Origin: an uncultured Candidatus Melainabacteria bacterium
GTDB lineage: Bacteria; Cyanobacteriota; Vampirovibrionia; Gastranaerophilales; Gastranaerophilaceae
NCBI GenBank assembly: GCA_934692295.1
Contig: CAKUTL010000003.1
Coordinates: 1 to 64,000, forward strand
Reading direction: 5' to 3'
DNA: 64,000 bases
Shown: positions 55,701 to 64,000 of the stretch, one piece after another
How positions within the stretch are numbered: position 1 is the stretch's first letter
How the letters are laid out: the number at the start of each line of letters is the position of its first letter
Translations under genes and position numbers: made by a program
Notes under the pieces: generated by a model
What the model saw: the letters and a program-made list of their open reading frames with translations, nothing else
Databases searched by the model: none
Told to the model about the DNA's origin: nothing

Positions 55701-57095
55701 CCGGAGGAACTAAAAAAATATATAGTAACCGAAGGAGTATATAAACATGGAGAATTCTCTCAAACAATCACAGAACCAACAGTTGTAATTGATGGAGAGC
55801 CAATTGCTTCTTATGAAAGGTGTTTGGAAGAACTAGAAAATTCTCGTAAACTAGAAGCATTTTTAAATACGCAATCACTACCTCGAAAAATGACCGTTAA
55901 AAGAGTTGAAGGTGATAGCATGATAAAAAGCATTAAAGTTGGAGATAACAACTTAGGGCAAATGTTAGAAGACGCAGTTAAAACAGGCAAAATTGATGAA
56001 GTATGCAACAGTATAAGAAATGGAAACATTGAATTTACTAATAATAATTTTGTCGGAACAACACTTGCCAAAGATTATGCTTTTGAAGGGCAAAACAAAA
56101 TAAAATGGGATATTACTATTCCGAAAGGTTCTAAAGCTGCATTTTTAGAAGGTGCTTCATCTGAGGCAATTTTTGGAGAAGCAGAAGTACTATTACAAAG
56201 AAATTCAAAATTCAAGATTACGGATGTAAAATACAACCCTCAAGAAAAGTCTTGGGAATTTAAAGCTGACATGCTCCCAGAAACACCTTCAACTATCAAC
56301 AATACTCCAAAATATAAAGGAACACCTGAAACAACAAAAATTTCAGGACCTGACGGTGTTGAGCATGAATACACGGTTTACAAAGATAAAGGAGTTGTTA
56401 CCGGAATTCAAACAGACTTAAATACAGCTTTTAAAACAGAATTAACACCAAATATTAGTGAATTTGATATGTTAACGGCTCTCGGAGCTACAAATGGAGA
56501 ATCTAAAATTCTAACAGCTGAAATGGCTAATAGCAGAAACTTAAATCTAAAAGAAGAACTTCGGCTTCCTAGTGGTTTACAGGTAAATGTCTATACCAAA
56601 GGAGATGAAATCTTAATTGCTGTTAATGGTTTTCATAATGGATGGACAGATGCTAGACAAGGTGGAATGCTATTTATGAAAAATGCGTTACGGGGAGTTG
56701 GTACAACAACTAATACCAAATTCGTAACAGGCGGATTTGCATCAAACAATCAATTAGATGACTTAGATAGAATATATCAGCTATATAAAAAATTTGCCGA
56801 AGATGACGGCAAAAAACTTACCATTGCAGGGTATTCAATGGGAGGCTCTATGACCAGAGCTATAGCATCAATGTATCCAGATGATTTAACAACAAATTTC
56901 GTTGGATTTAATAGCCTTGCCTATGGCAAAACTCCGGGACGAGAAATTACAAACTACGTAATTGCAGAAGATGGAAAAAGTAATGCCACAAGCAAATACC
57001 ATTCTTGGCTTCACCAATGGGAAGCAACAGACAGATTTGAATCAGATTATGACAAAAAGCATCTTTTAGATTCATTCTTATTTATGAGTGAATAA
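52761..57095 (+). CDS. Giant multi-domain effector/toxin: ADP-ribosyltransferase plus lipase-like domains
   Basis: 1444 residues. About 60-330 is a run of short beta repeats (Y/F-D-E-N-G-N type, MORN/YD-like). About 680-720 and 735-810 are Gly/Ala-rich hydrophobic segments suited to membrane insertion. About 1030-1160 fits an ADP-ribosyltransferase: Arg1048 in TVKRVEG, GTT at 1099-1101 in place of STS, ITIPKGSKAAFLEG, and the catalytic ExE pair Glu1140/Glu1142 in FGEAEVLLQRN. About 1250-1444 is lipase-like with GYSMGG (Ser1359) and AVNGFHNG. There is no classical signal peptide and no immunity gene follows; bioD converges 4 bp away. A host-directed or predatory toxin is likely; delivery is unknown. 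Confidence 0.85.
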   Translation: MGSNVNLISQIVQSSNLQGSNLEALKARLATMSEAELQAELSKNLNGDKIDYNKGVAVERTSPESNEQIDNKPNESYTDENGNEVSIYKDGDEVVERKIKSKDEKGNIVETTVSYTNGKPATQTISKNGNTVQTTKYKYETSQDGSPIVVLETTEKGSTETQTVVSQIDENGNYKTDDAILTREKKPNGEINLYNFKNGNKYLAKKSEIRDGKTYYSEFSYDESGIPTEFEYLVNSDNTTVLTKTITNKGTKEEATITTKDVGDNKILQIKEDKSGVLKTLFERTEDSNNQVVHSYQFIGKDGSRKILTKNEENNTYIETTISPKGDKLVKYLDADRNVVSTHFELNEQEKRTQFYENLGLDRTKMQKKGKIVTVQVPDKSKGTHTVRNGWGSGAVTEQQVWNSYNDMKFVVIGQVKHGGYYLVRGTGDNSKNLYYLTSDMKKVADAQTVKNKQLFAEGETHSAQVVMNGLCEESSGGFSTQGASLGANVKYVLTGNKDSRGNNIAVDQFGRTVIIDKTHVLSKNDVVIASDLDLAKLYYRQDIQQKPEVAHKATIALMNSNMQCAKEALTAQLNNDGWAAKTGEAISRIWGSDNTIEKVRADLSEYKKIINELNQYASKNDTAGFKKAFKKYFGVNFNQNAIAQYSTYPSDGNYQKAFGTQNNIVKRILDYNQSQRIAGEAVKGGIKFVSAVAAGTGWGVAVTALVSAGVEISDRASSNDGIASLNTKDLALTVGLDTLTTAAGIKVAQGINAATSTMAKGAKLTNLALNAAADTTLGAASEYMTTGDVTLQGTLTNMATSVGGGVGLNYGTKVAAKIKAHLKKQPNPTIYTKAEIKANIAQLLNGKPTDRSNLIWLSADGDLAKYGIKTYKDLVNSPICSNADRAVIKRLYNQAQKLGYKKFLDENLDILVGFASQYKTHNGKISSIVYDNLTAGQYANIKSVIEQARSGNITPEHIEAINKRIDMSTPYQLMKFIDNPEELKKYIVTEGVYKHGEFSQTITEPTVVIDGEPIASYERCLEELENSRKLEAFLNTQSLPRKMTVKRVEGDSMIKSIKVGDNNLGQMLEDAVKTGKIDEVCNSIRNGNIEFTNNNFVGTTLAKDYAFEGQNKIKWDITIPKGSKAAFLEGASSEAIFGEAEVLLQRNSKFKITDVKYNPQEKSWEFKADMLPETPSTINNTPKYKGTPETTKISGPDGVEHEYTVYKDKGVVTGIQTDLNTAFKTELTPNISEFDMLTALGATNGESKILTAEMANSRNLNLKEELRLPSGLQVNVYTKGDEILIAVNGFHNGWTDARQGGMLFMKNALRGVGTTTNTKFVTGGFASNNQLDDLDRIYQLYKKFAEDDGKKLTIAGYSMGGSMTRAIASMYPDDLTTNFVGFNSLAYGKTPGREITNYVIAEDGKSNATSKYHSWLHQWEATDRFESDYDKKHLLDSFLFMSE

Positions 57096-57099
57096 AGAA

Positions 57100-57822
57100 T
57101 TAATAATTCAACTTTGCAATTTTAAGCCCCATTATTTCTTCAATTTGAACATTATTCAAAATATCTGCTATCAAAGTATCAGGGGTTAGAGATTCAAAAT
57201 TTTCATAACAAGGTAAAACACCCAAAACATTTATTCCAGTGTATTCTTTCACCATTTGAGGATAATATTTCTCCTCGGAATTTTCAGACTCTTTGTTGTA
57301 ATTATTAACAATAAAACCTAAAAATTTTACCTTTGATGTTTGGATAAAATTCACCCCGGCAATAACATCACCTATTTTATCTTGTTTTGGATTCAGAACC
57401 AAAAGGAGCGGAATTCCAAGAGATTTTACAATATTTATTTCTGTCATTTTTTCTGCTACCGGTGAAGAAATACTATTTGAACCTTCAACCAAATGACACT
57501 CCGTCATCTGCATACAAGATTGGTAATCATTATAAATATCATTCAAGTCAATTTTTGTATTATTAGCCTCGTAAGCGGCAACAAGCGGAGAATTTTCGCT
57601 CAAAAAGACATAACTTGAAAAAGTGTTTATATTAGAATCAATTCGTTTAATCAGTGCCAAGTCTTGAGATTGGAGAAAACCATTCAAAGACTTTGCCCCT
57701 GTTTGAATAGGTTTGTAAACTCCAGTAGAATAATTTAGGCTCTGCATTGTTCCTGCCAAGCCTGCCGTTACAAGGGTCTTGCCTGATTGTCTTGAAAGTC
57801 CTGATATAAATACACTTAGCAT
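57100..57822 (-). CDS. bioD: Dethiobiotin synthetase family protein
   Basis: 240 residues, P-loop SGLSRQSGKTLVTAG and the substrate block GVYKPIQTGA, with ECHLVEGSNS as the later metal-binding region. BioD makes dethiobiotin from diaminopelargonate. It is more diverged than enteric BioD, and no other bio genes are here, so a related ATPase role remains possible. Last gene of a run with xerD and dgt. Confidence 0.82.
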   Translation of the reverse strand: MLSVFISGLSRQSGKTLVTAGLAGTMQSLNYSTGVYKPIQTGAKSLNGFLQSQDLALIKRIDSNINTFSSYVFLSENSPLVAAYEANNTKIDLNDIYNDYQSCMQMTECHLVEGSNSISSPVAEKMTEINIVKSLGIPLLLVLNPKQDKIGDVIAGVNFIQTSKVKFLGFIVNNYNKESENSEEKYYPQMVKEYTGINVLGVLPCYENFESLTPDTLIADILNNVQIEEIMGLKIAKLNY

Positions 57823-57834
57823 AGCTTCATTTTA

Positions 57835-58713
57835 TCACGAGACATTATTTATTGCAAAATAAACCTCTTTAAGTCGTTTTTTCGTGATATGTGTATAAAG
57901 TTGAGTTGTCGAAACATCACTATGCCCCAAAAGTTCTTGTACAACCCTCAAGTCCGCACCGTTTTCCAACAAATGAGTTGCGAAACTATGACGCAAAGTG
58001 TGAGGAGAAATATGTTTATGAATAAGTTCGCCCTGTTTTCGGATAAAATTATACACATCCTGTCTTGTCAAATTCTTTCCATCATCTTTTAGAAAAAGAT
58101 TTTTAGTATCTTTCAGTTTGTTACTCAAAATTATAATATCCCTTTGTTTAAGATACATTTTGAGTGCGTGTTGAGCTTTTTTGCCGAAAGGCACAATTCT
58201 TTCCTTGGAACCTTTACCATAACATTGGATATACTTTGAATTTATATCAATATTATTCAATTTTAGATTTACAAGCTCTGAAACTCTCAATCCACAATCA
58301 TACAACAGTTCAACAATTAACGCTTCACGTTTATTCAAATTTGCATTAAGAATAGACGATACTTCTTCAATCGTCATAACTTTAGGAAGTCTTTTCGGAA
58401 GTTTTGGTTGTTCAAGAGTTTGAGCAGGATTAGATGTCAAATACTCATTTGCACAAAGCCATTTGAAAAATCCTCGAAAAGATGCAATTTTGCGAACTAC
58501 ACTTCGAGGAGTGAATTTATCTTCTCTCAACTTTAAAATATACGAATTTATCTGATTTCTCGTAATATCTGAAACATCATTGACGCCAAATTTTGAGGCT
58601 AAAAAATCAAAAAAAGCAGACAAATCCCTTCTATAGGCATCTACCGTATTTTGAGATAAACCCTTTTCGATTTCAATAAATTCAAGATATTCAGACAAAT
58701 ATTGTATATCCAT
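57835..58713 (-). CDS. xerD: Tyrosine recombinase XerD-type
   Basis: 292 residues. SAM-like N-terminal core-binding domain, then catalytic residues Arg (CGLRVSEL), Lys (YGKGSKERIVP), His-x-x-Arg (HTLRHSFA), His (LLGHSDVSTTQLYTH) and the Tyr within that last block. Length and sequence match chromosomal XerD/XerC for dimer resolution, not a mobile-element integrase; no att sites or cargo are seen. Confidence 0.93.
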   Translation of the reverse strand: MDIQYLSEYLEFIEIEKGLSQNTVDAYRRDLSAFFDFLASKFGVNDVSDITRNQINSYILKLREDKFTPRSVVRKIASFRGFFKWLCANEYLTSNPAQTLEQPKLPKRLPKVMTIEEVSSILNANLNKREALIVELLYDCGLRVSELVNLKLNNIDINSKYIQCYGKGSKERIVPFGKKAQHALKMYLKQRDIIILSNKLKDTKNLFLKDDGKNLTRQDVYNFIRKQGELIHKHISPHTLRHSFATHLLENGADLRVVQELLGHSDVSTTQLYTHITKKRLKEVYFAINNVS

Positions 58714-58719
58714 AACTCT

Positions 58720-59739
58720 TTACTTCATTGCATTTGCAAGTTTGAATAAATATTCATCCCCCATGCCACGCTTGATACCTTCAGGGATAAAGTTTTCTTT
58801 AAACTTTTCCACTGCATATCTATCTGTCATGCCTGAAATATAATCAGTAACAAGTCTAACAATTTTTTCCGGAGGACACATCGGTTTTAACATTTCAACA
58901 TAGAGATAAAAAAGTTCTTTTATAACTCTACGAGCTTTTTTCTCTTCTAATTTCGCAGGAGAATCAATATAAACATTTTCAAACATCCAATCTCTCAACT
59001 TTGTTGTATAAGCCCAAGCCTCTTCACTCATAGCTATATCAGTTTTTCCAATAGAATTATTAACAACTTCGTGAATCATTTTGTTCAATCTTTTACTTTG
59101 ATTTGATGAAAAATACTGAATACAATCTTTTGGCAAATCATCTTCAGAAATAACGCCTGCTCTTATAGAATCTTCAATATCGTGGTTTATGTATGCAATT
59201 TTATCTGCCAATTGAACAACTTGTCCCTCCGGAGTTTTAGGATTATAACCCCAAGTATGGGTAAAAATACCATCGATAGTTTCTTTGCAAAGATTTAGAT
59301 TTTCTAAAACTTCAACAACCCTGACACTCTGGATATTATGATGAAAACCTCCATCAACAAGTTCATTCAAAACACTCTCGCCGCAATGTCCAAAAGGAGT
59401 ATGCCCCAAATCATGACCCAACGAAATTGCTTCTACTAAATCTTCATTTAAATCTAAAGCCCTTGCAATCGTTCTACCAATTTGAGAAACCTCAAGAGTG
59501 TGAGTTAATCGAGTTCTAAAATGGTCATCAAACGGAGATAGAAATACTTGCGTTTTGTGTTTCAAACGTCTGAACGCTTTTGAATGTAAAATTCTATCTC
59601 TATCACGTTGAAAATCTGTTCTTAAATCGGACTTTTCTTCTTCAACTTTTCTTGTCGCATTTGCAGATTTTGTTGCAAACTCGCTTAAATTATTATATTC
59701 TCGTTGTTCTAATTTTTCTCTTATAGTTAATGTACTCAT
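58720..59739 (-). CDS. dgt: dGTPase-like HD-domain phosphohydrolase
   Basis: 339 residues of the deoxyguanosinetriphosphate triphosphohydrolase family: FRRLKHKTQVF, RTRLTHTLEV, LGHDLGHTPFGHCGE supply the HD metal ligands. It hydrolyses dNTPs to nucleoside and triphosphate and can affect DNA precursor pools. Its stop lies 6 bp before xerD. No partner phage-defence genes are nearby, so housekeeping is the simpler reading. Confidence 0.94.
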   Translation of the reverse strand: MSTLTIREKLEQREYNNLSEFATKSANATRKVEEEKSDLRTDFQRDRDRILHSKAFRRLKHKTQVFLSPFDDHFRTRLTHTLEVSQIGRTIARALDLNEDLVEAISLGHDLGHTPFGHCGESVLNELVDGGFHHNIQSVRVVEVLENLNLCKETIDGIFTHTWGYNPKTPEGQVVQLADKIAYINHDIEDSIRAGVISEDDLPKDCIQYFSSNQSKRLNKMIHEVVNNSIGKTDIAMSEEAWAYTTKLRDWMFENVYIDSPAKLEEKKARRVIKELFYLYVEMLKPMCPPEKIVRLVTDYISGMTDRYAVEKFKENFIPEGIKRGMGDEYLFKLANAMK

Positions 59740-59806
59740 AATTCTCCCCTTATAGCAAATTTTACCAAAAACTCGGGAGTAAGCTATACTGCATTTAGAG
59801 GAGATT

Positions 59807-61567
59807 TTAAGCGGCTATTTTTGTTTTTTCAGCTTCTTTTAAATCCTTTGAAACAAGTTGCGGAGTTATACCCTTTTTAGCCTGTTGATGTTCTTTCAAT
59901 TTTTTATCCATAAAACTGCCCATTTTCCCAAGAAGAATAGAAGAACCGATACCTAGAGCCATAGCTTTAGTTCCTGCATACAATTTTGCGTTACCATACA
60001 ATGAAACACCTAAACCGGCGATTGCAGGGAAGCCGTATTTCAAAGAAATTGAAACTCTTTCGTCGTTATCTTTAGATTTACCCAAGTAGTAACCTAAAGT
60101 TACAAGCCCGCCAAGAATTGTCAAAACATCTGTTGGAGCAGAACCAAGAGATAAATCCCTCACTTTACTTATAAAATCATCTGTTTCAATTTTTATTGAG
60201 TTGTCGAGATTTTTAACACCTTCTCGATAGAATTTTTCAACAGTTTTATAATCTGATTCAGGTAATAGTTTTTTATAAAGAGTTAACATTTCTTCTACCT
60301 TACCTGGTTTGAAATTCAAAACCATTTCCCTAAGTTCAGTAACATTCTCAACTAATCTAGAACCAACTTCTTTATCTATAGAATTACTTTGAATTGCTTT
60401 ATTAATTTCTGCTCTGAAATCATCCGCACAGGATAAAATTTCTTTTCGAATTTTACTATCATTTGTTCCGGTTTGGATGTATTTATAAATTGACTGTCTG
60501 ATATTTCTAAGCATATTTATTTTGCCAATATCATTATGACTGATAGAATGAGTCATCTGAATTATCATTTTATCAGTATCAGAATGAAAATCTTTTAGAG
60601 AATAAGAAATATCTTTTCTATGACCTCTAACCAATTTTTGAATAGCAGTTTTTTCTGCAGAAATTGCGTCCTCTGCCATGAAAGATGTAACTAAATCTGA
60701 AGACCAGAAGGTTTTTAAATCCTTGAAATGTTCTTCTAATTCTTTTGCAGCCTTTTTGACACGCAAATATCTGCTGCTACGAATTTCTTCGCCAAAATGT
60801 TTTTCATACATTTTAGCTAAATCATCATCCATCTTGAGCAAGTGTTCTAGCCATTGAATTCTTGTTTTCTTAACGCCATTAATTTCAACGACTTCACCAG
60901 CTTTACGAGAAAAAGCCTTCATACTCGTACCGGCAGCCATATCCCTCGCTAAGTTGAATGTTCTGGATGATTCTTTATAAGCATTCACTACAGCTTGTCT
61001 TCCGATTTTTTCAAATAATCTTGTTGTTGCTTGATGTAAATACCTTGTCGGTTTCGTCAAGTACATTATTTTCTTAAATGCGGAATCTTTTAAACTTGTA
61101 TAGTTATTGATAGCTTCTGAACCATGTTTTATTTTGTCCAATTTGCCAATCATATAAATATAAAAACGATTAATTGGAGTATCGCTCATATTATTCAACT
61201 TTGATTGTTGAACTTTGTATTCTAAATGATTTTGTAATTTTCTAAAACCTTTAGAAACCCCTTTCGGACCGCCTTTCAAAACAAAGAAAATTCCTGCAGC
61301 CGTTGTTACAACAGCACCGGCAATTGATAGACCGATAAGTTTTGCATTGTTTGTTTTTCTTGCTTCTTCCGGTGTTAAAATTTGAATTTTAGGAAGTGAT
61401 GATTTTTTCTCTTCTTCTTTTTTATTCTCTTTATTTATTTCAACAGTATCAGGCTGTTGAGCCATTTTATCGTTTAACAGCCAATAACTGTTTGACTGTT
61501 GCGGTCTATTAGAAACCAAGTCAAACGGGTTTTCTTTTTTATCTATTTGAGATACTGAATTTATCAT
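59807..61567 (-). CDS. Large membrane-associated orphan (586 aa), motif-regulon member
   Basis: 586 residues. A disordered N terminus (about 1-65) with a KKEEEKKSS stretch, a transmembrane helix (about 72-92, IGLSIAGAVVTTAAGIFFVL), a long helical charged region, and two hydrophobic segments near 505-560. Typical of lineage-specific proteins with unknown role. No clear ribosome site; motif copy 7 lies 20 bp before the ATG, so the leader is very short. Confidence 0.75.
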   Translation of the reverse strand: MINSVSQIDKKENPFDLVSNRPQQSNSYWLLNDKMAQQPDTVEINKENKKEEEKKSSLPKIQILTPEEARKTNNAKLIGLSIAGAVVTTAAGIFFVLKGGPKGVSKGFRKLQNHLEYKVQQSKLNNMSDTPINRFYIYMIGKLDKIKHGSEAINNYTSLKDSAFKKIMYLTKPTRYLHQATTRLFEKIGRQAVVNAYKESSRTFNLARDMAAGTSMKAFSRKAGEVVEINGVKKTRIQWLEHLLKMDDDLAKMYEKHFGEEIRSSRYLRVKKAAKELEEHFKDLKTFWSSDLVTSFMAEDAISAEKTAIQKLVRGHRKDISYSLKDFHSDTDKMIIQMTHSISHNDIGKINMLRNIRQSIYKYIQTGTNDSKIRKEILSCADDFRAEINKAIQSNSIDKEVGSRLVENVTELREMVLNFKPGKVEEMLTLYKKLLPESDYKTVEKFYREGVKNLDNSIKIETDDFISKVRDLSLGSAPTDVLTILGGLVTLGYYLGKSKDNDERVSISLKYGFPAIAGLGVSLYGNAKLYAGTKAMALGIGSSILLGKMGSFMDKKLKEHQQAKKGITPQLVSKDLKEAEKTKIAA

Positions 61568-61586
61568 AAAATCACTAGCCTACTCT

Positions 61587-61617
61587 TATATAAAATAGTA
61601 GGAATATTAAAAATTGC
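61587..61617 (-). promoter_or_regulatory. GCAATT-N17-TTTATATA motif, copy 7
   Basis: On the minus strand, GCAATT (61612-61617), exactly 17 nt, TTTATATA (61587-61594). Confidence 0.6.
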
Positions 61618-61634
61618 CTATTTAATAAGTTTTA

Positions 61635-62759
61635 TTACGAAAAAAGCTCCGTATCAATAACTTTTGCAACCTCAAGAGCAGAATTTTTATCTGAAAGTTG
61701 TTCTTTAACACGACCCAAATCTTTAATCATTTGCTCACGTCTTTCAGAATTATACAAAAGTTCTTCTATCTCATAAACAATATTCATCGGAGTTGCTTTA
61801 TTTTGCAAAATTTCAGGAACTATATCTTTATCTGCAATAATATTTGGAAGACATACTCTTTTAATACATCTTACAAGCAAATACAACCAATATAAAATTT
61901 GAGGTCCTTTATAAGCAATAATCATTGGAGTTTTGTACAAACAAGCTTCCAAAGCAACTGTTCCAGAAGCTAAAATCAAAGCATCAGAAACACTTAACAA
62001 CGCTTGGTTTTCACCTTTGATAACTTTAATATCACAATCGCCAAGATATTTTTCATAAACTTCATCAGATAAATTTGGAGCATGAGATATGCAGAACTGC
62101 AAATCAGAATGTCTATCCCTCAATCTGCGAACAGCTTCTTTAAATACTGGCATCAAGTTTTTTAGTTCAAACTCCCTTGAACCAGGGAAAACTGAAACAA
62201 GTCTTTTTTCAACATCAAGACCATGATTTCTAAAAAATTCTCTTCTTCCAGCAGCAGGAGGAAGCTGAGATACAAGCGGATGGCCACAATAATGAGTATC
62301 TATCCCATATTGAGCATAAAGAGGTTTTTCAAATGGAAAAATACACAAAACCTTATCAACAAACTTTTGGATAAATTTAATTCTATATTTCCTACTTGCC
62401 CAAACTTGTGGAGGAATATAATAGAAAACTTTTATTCCAGCGTCGTGCAAAAATTTAGCAACACACAAATTAAAAGCACCGTAATCAATCAGCAACACCA
62501 AATCCGGTTTGTAATCATTTTTCAAATAATCAACAACAGCCCTACCGAGTTTGATATGATTTATCAAAATATTAGCAGAAATGCCCATCGCAGACATTTT
62601 ATCTTGGTTAGTAAAAAGCTTAACTCCTTGAGATTCAAGATTAATTCCACCAATACCTTCAATTTGAACATCGGAATTCAATGCTCTCAATTCTTTAACA
62701 ACATTGGAAGCGTGGATGTCGCCTGAATATTCACCTGTGATAATAAAAATCTTTTTCAT
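61635..62759 (-). CDS. lpxB: Lipid-A-disaccharide synthase
   Basis: 374 residues. ITGEYSGDIHASNVVKEL at the N terminus, YIPPQVWASRKYR, and the donor site SGTVALEACLYKTPMIIAYK identify LpxB, which joins UDP-2,3-diacylglucosamine to lipid X at the inner membrane. Its ATG directly follows the lpxI stop (no gap). Confidence 0.97.
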   Translation of the reverse strand: MKKIFIITGEYSGDIHASNVVKELRALNSDVQIEGIGGINLESQGVKLFTNQDKMSAMGISANILINHIKLGRAVVDYLKNDYKPDLVLLIDYGAFNLCVAKFLHDAGIKVFYYIPPQVWASRKYRIKFIQKFVDKVLCIFPFEKPLYAQYGIDTHYCGHPLVSQLPPAAGRREFFRNHGLDVEKRLVSVFPGSREFELKNLMPVFKEAVRRLRDRHSDLQFCISHAPNLSDEVYEKYLGDCDIKVIKGENQALLSVSDALILASGTVALEACLYKTPMIIAYKGPQILYWLYLLVRCIKRVCLPNIIADKDIVPEILQNKATPMNIVYEIEELLYNSERREQMIKDLGRVKEQLSDKNSALEVAKVIDTELFS

Positions 62760-63575
62760 CTATACTGCCATTATTACTATATTGTGCTTATCAGCGTACT
62801 TAACAACTTTTTCTTGATCAACAATAATTGTTTCATTTGCCTCAACGGCAATCAATGAAGCGTGGTAATGACGCATTGTTCTAAGAGTTCTCATTCCGAT
62901 TGCAGGAATATCAAATCTCTTATCTTGTTTTGGTTTTGCAACTTTTACAATTACAGCACCTTCTTTTGCAAGTTTTGCACCACGTTTGATACAAACATCT
63001 GTACCTTCAATCGCTTCTACTGCCATAATCATTTTATCTTTAATTACTACAGATTGACCAACATCAAGTTTACCCATTTCTTTTGCCAACCAAAAACCGT
63101 AATTTACATCTTCCATTTGAGCATCTGTCGGTTTGTGGCATCCCAAAACTCCCGCAGGAATCATTAGGTTTTTGATAAAAATTGTTTGATCCAAAACTTC
63201 AATACCAATTTTTGCAAGTTCAGATACAATCATCAACATAACTTGATCATCATTTAATCTTGTTGCTTCCTTGATTAAATCAACGGCTCTTTTATCAAAC
63301 TTATGAAGCTGCAAAAGAACTTTTTTATGAACCTTACCCAAGAAAGTAAGTTGTTTAATACCTTCATCTTTCAAAATTGATTCAATCTTGTTAACTTCTC
63401 CAGGATGACAAGAATAAACTTTTGAACAATATTTTTTCAATTCTCTTTCATTGTCATTCGCAAGAGAAATACAAACAACTTCAAAGCCGTTTTCTTTTGC
63501 ATATTGAGCCATTTTAACCGGTAAAATGCCATCTCCTGCTATCAAACCTTGTTTATTATCTAATGTAATTGTCAC
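62760..63575 (-). CDS. lpxI: UDP-2,3-diacylglucosamine pyrophosphatase LpxI
   Basis: 271 residues of the DUF1009/LpxI family: GLIAGDGILPVKMAQYAK, FLGKVHKKVL, NDDQVMLMIV and DIPAIGMRTLRTMR. It makes lipid X, the acceptor used by LpxB just downstream, replacing LpxH as in many alphaproteobacteria and cyanobacteria-related groups. Confidence 0.96.
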   Translation of the reverse strand: MTITLDNKQGLIAGDGILPVKMAQYAKENGFEVVCISLANDNERELKKYCSKVYSCHPGEVNKIESILKDEGIKQLTFLGKVHKKVLLQLHKFDKRAVDLIKEATRLNDDQVMLMIVSELAKIGIEVLDQTIFIKNLMIPAGVLGCHKPTDAQMEDVNYGFWLAKEMGKLDVGQSVVIKDKMIMAVEAIEGTDVCIKRGAKLAKEGAVIVKVAKPKQDKRFDIPAIGMRTLRTMRHYHASLIAVEANETIIVDQEKVVKYADKHNIVIMAV

Positions 63576-63598
63576 GATAATTTTCCTCTTTTACTATT

Positions 63599-64000
63599 TT
63601 ATCTTAATGAATAAATCTTTTTCACTTCTTCGCTCGGTAACATTTTAGCACCACCAAGAAGTTTTGAAAAGAGAACAGTCTGAGCATACGCTTCACACAA
63701 TTCTAATTTCAAATAAGTATCTTTTACATCCTTCCCTCCGACAATAACGCCGTGGTTCGCCATCAATACAACATCAAAATCTTTGAAAAATTTAGAAGTT
63801 TTTTCAACCAATTCCTTTGAACCAGGAAGAGCATAATCAGCTAATGGAATGTAATCAAAACAATAAACAATTTCCGCCAAAATATGTTCATCCATTGGTT
63901 TTCCGGCAGCAGAAAAAGCTGTCAGATAAGGGGAATGAACATGAAAAATATAATTTATATCTTCACGTTGCCTATAAAATTCGACGTGAAGCATTTTTTC
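63599..64000 (-). CDS. Class II aldolase/adducin family protein, 5' end outside window
   Basis: The frame is open to the window end. Visible: LHVEFYRQREDINYIFHVHSPYLTAFSA with the zinc-binding HVHSP, LPGSKELVE, and MANHGVIVGGKD with the third His. This fits L-fuculose-phosphate aldolase-like or methylthioribulose-phosphate dehydratase-like enzymes. It ends 23 bp before lpxI, so it is probably in the same operon. Confidence 0.88.
   Translation of the reverse strand, partial: EKMLHVEFYRQREDINYIFHVHSPYLTAFSAAGKPMDEHILAEIVYCFDYIPLADYALPGSKELVEKTSKFFKDFDVVLMANHGVIVGGKDVKDTYLKLELCEAYAQTVLFSKLLGGAKMLPSEEVKKIYSLR

Noticed and set aside
57835..58713. Integrase of a genomic island carrying the giant effector-like gene
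   Set aside because: The sequence and setting (with dgt and bioD) fit housekeeping XerD; I found no direct repeats or tRNA attachment site around 50-58 kb that would bound an island.
58720..59739. dGTPase as an anti-phage defence gene
   Set aside because: It lies in a tight run with xerD and bioD and no defence partners are present.

Overview
The window is a low-GC bacterial chromosome segment. It most resembles a gut Vampirovibrionia (Melainabacteria), probably Candidatus Gastranaerophilales. The cyanobacteria-related genes are a Ycf23/DUF561 protein, a DUF4330 protein and an SLH-domain envelope protein. The outer-membrane genes are lpxB, lpxI, mlaE, an MlaA-type protein, an O-antigen-ligase-like protein and a heptose-7-phosphate kinase. 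There are also five pilin-like proteins of a recognisable style (GFTLAEVLITLGIIGV plus a late D-x-NG-x-xGPN motif) and many lineage-specific proteins. This placement is an inference; no 16S gene is present.

Layout. 1-6 kb: orphan proteins, a PTPS/QueD-like enzyme, a pilin-like gene beside a (TCATA)8 microsatellite, and an SLH protein. 6-12.8 kb: an MlaA/alpha-beta-hydrolase fusion, a serine-biosynthesis run (class V aminotransferase, serA, serB), rpmE and a DUF486 membrane protein. 12.9-17 kb: tRNA-Thr, tRNA-Thr, tRNA-Tyr, yebC, a diguanylate cyclase, tsaE, tsaB and a zinc-ribbon protein. 17-23 kb: an envelope polysaccharide group, a J-domain orphan and a pilin/XRE pair. 23-32 kb: feoAB fusion, Ycf23, a trypsin-like protease, ssb-dtnK-pdxA and mlaE. 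32-35.5 kb: a DnaJ-like chaperone and a RelA/SpoT-fold protein with a small partner. 35.6-40 kb: a double-headed UvrD-type helicase and an Fe-S PD-(D/E)XK nuclease. 41-44 kb: gcvT-gcvH-gcvPA. 44-50 kb: TPR protein, tandem secreted paralogues, lipoate ligase/octanoyltransferase, a nucleotidyltransferase and tRNA-Met. 50-57 kb: two pilin-like genes, an XRE regulator and a 1444-residue protein carrying ADP-ribosyltransferase and lipase-like domains. 57-64 kb: bioD, xerD, a dGTPase, a large orphan, lpxB, lpxI and a partial class II aldolase.

Most interesting results. (1) An exactly spaced promoter-like motif, [GT]CAATT-N17-TTTATATA, occurs seven times. Six copies precede genes of unknown function, including the RelA/SpoT-like gene and the J-domain orphan. 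The seventh precedes no recognisable ORF but is followed about 40 nt later by a terminator, so it may drive a small RNA. This could define an undescribed regulon. (2) The 1444-residue protein looks like a multi-domain effector or toxin with no immunity gene beside it, and its upstream region carries a sigma-28-type box (TAAA-N16-GCCGATAA). (3) A RelA/SpoT-fold protein keeps the catalytic Asp and Glu positions and is followed 16 bp later by a small protein that could be its antitoxin or immunity partner. (4) Other unusual architectures are a kinase-like fold with a HEAT-like tail, an MlaA-hydrolase fusion, and a PTPS-family enzyme without the usual cysteine that carries a zinc ribbon. All functional calls rest on reading motifs by eye; no database search was run.
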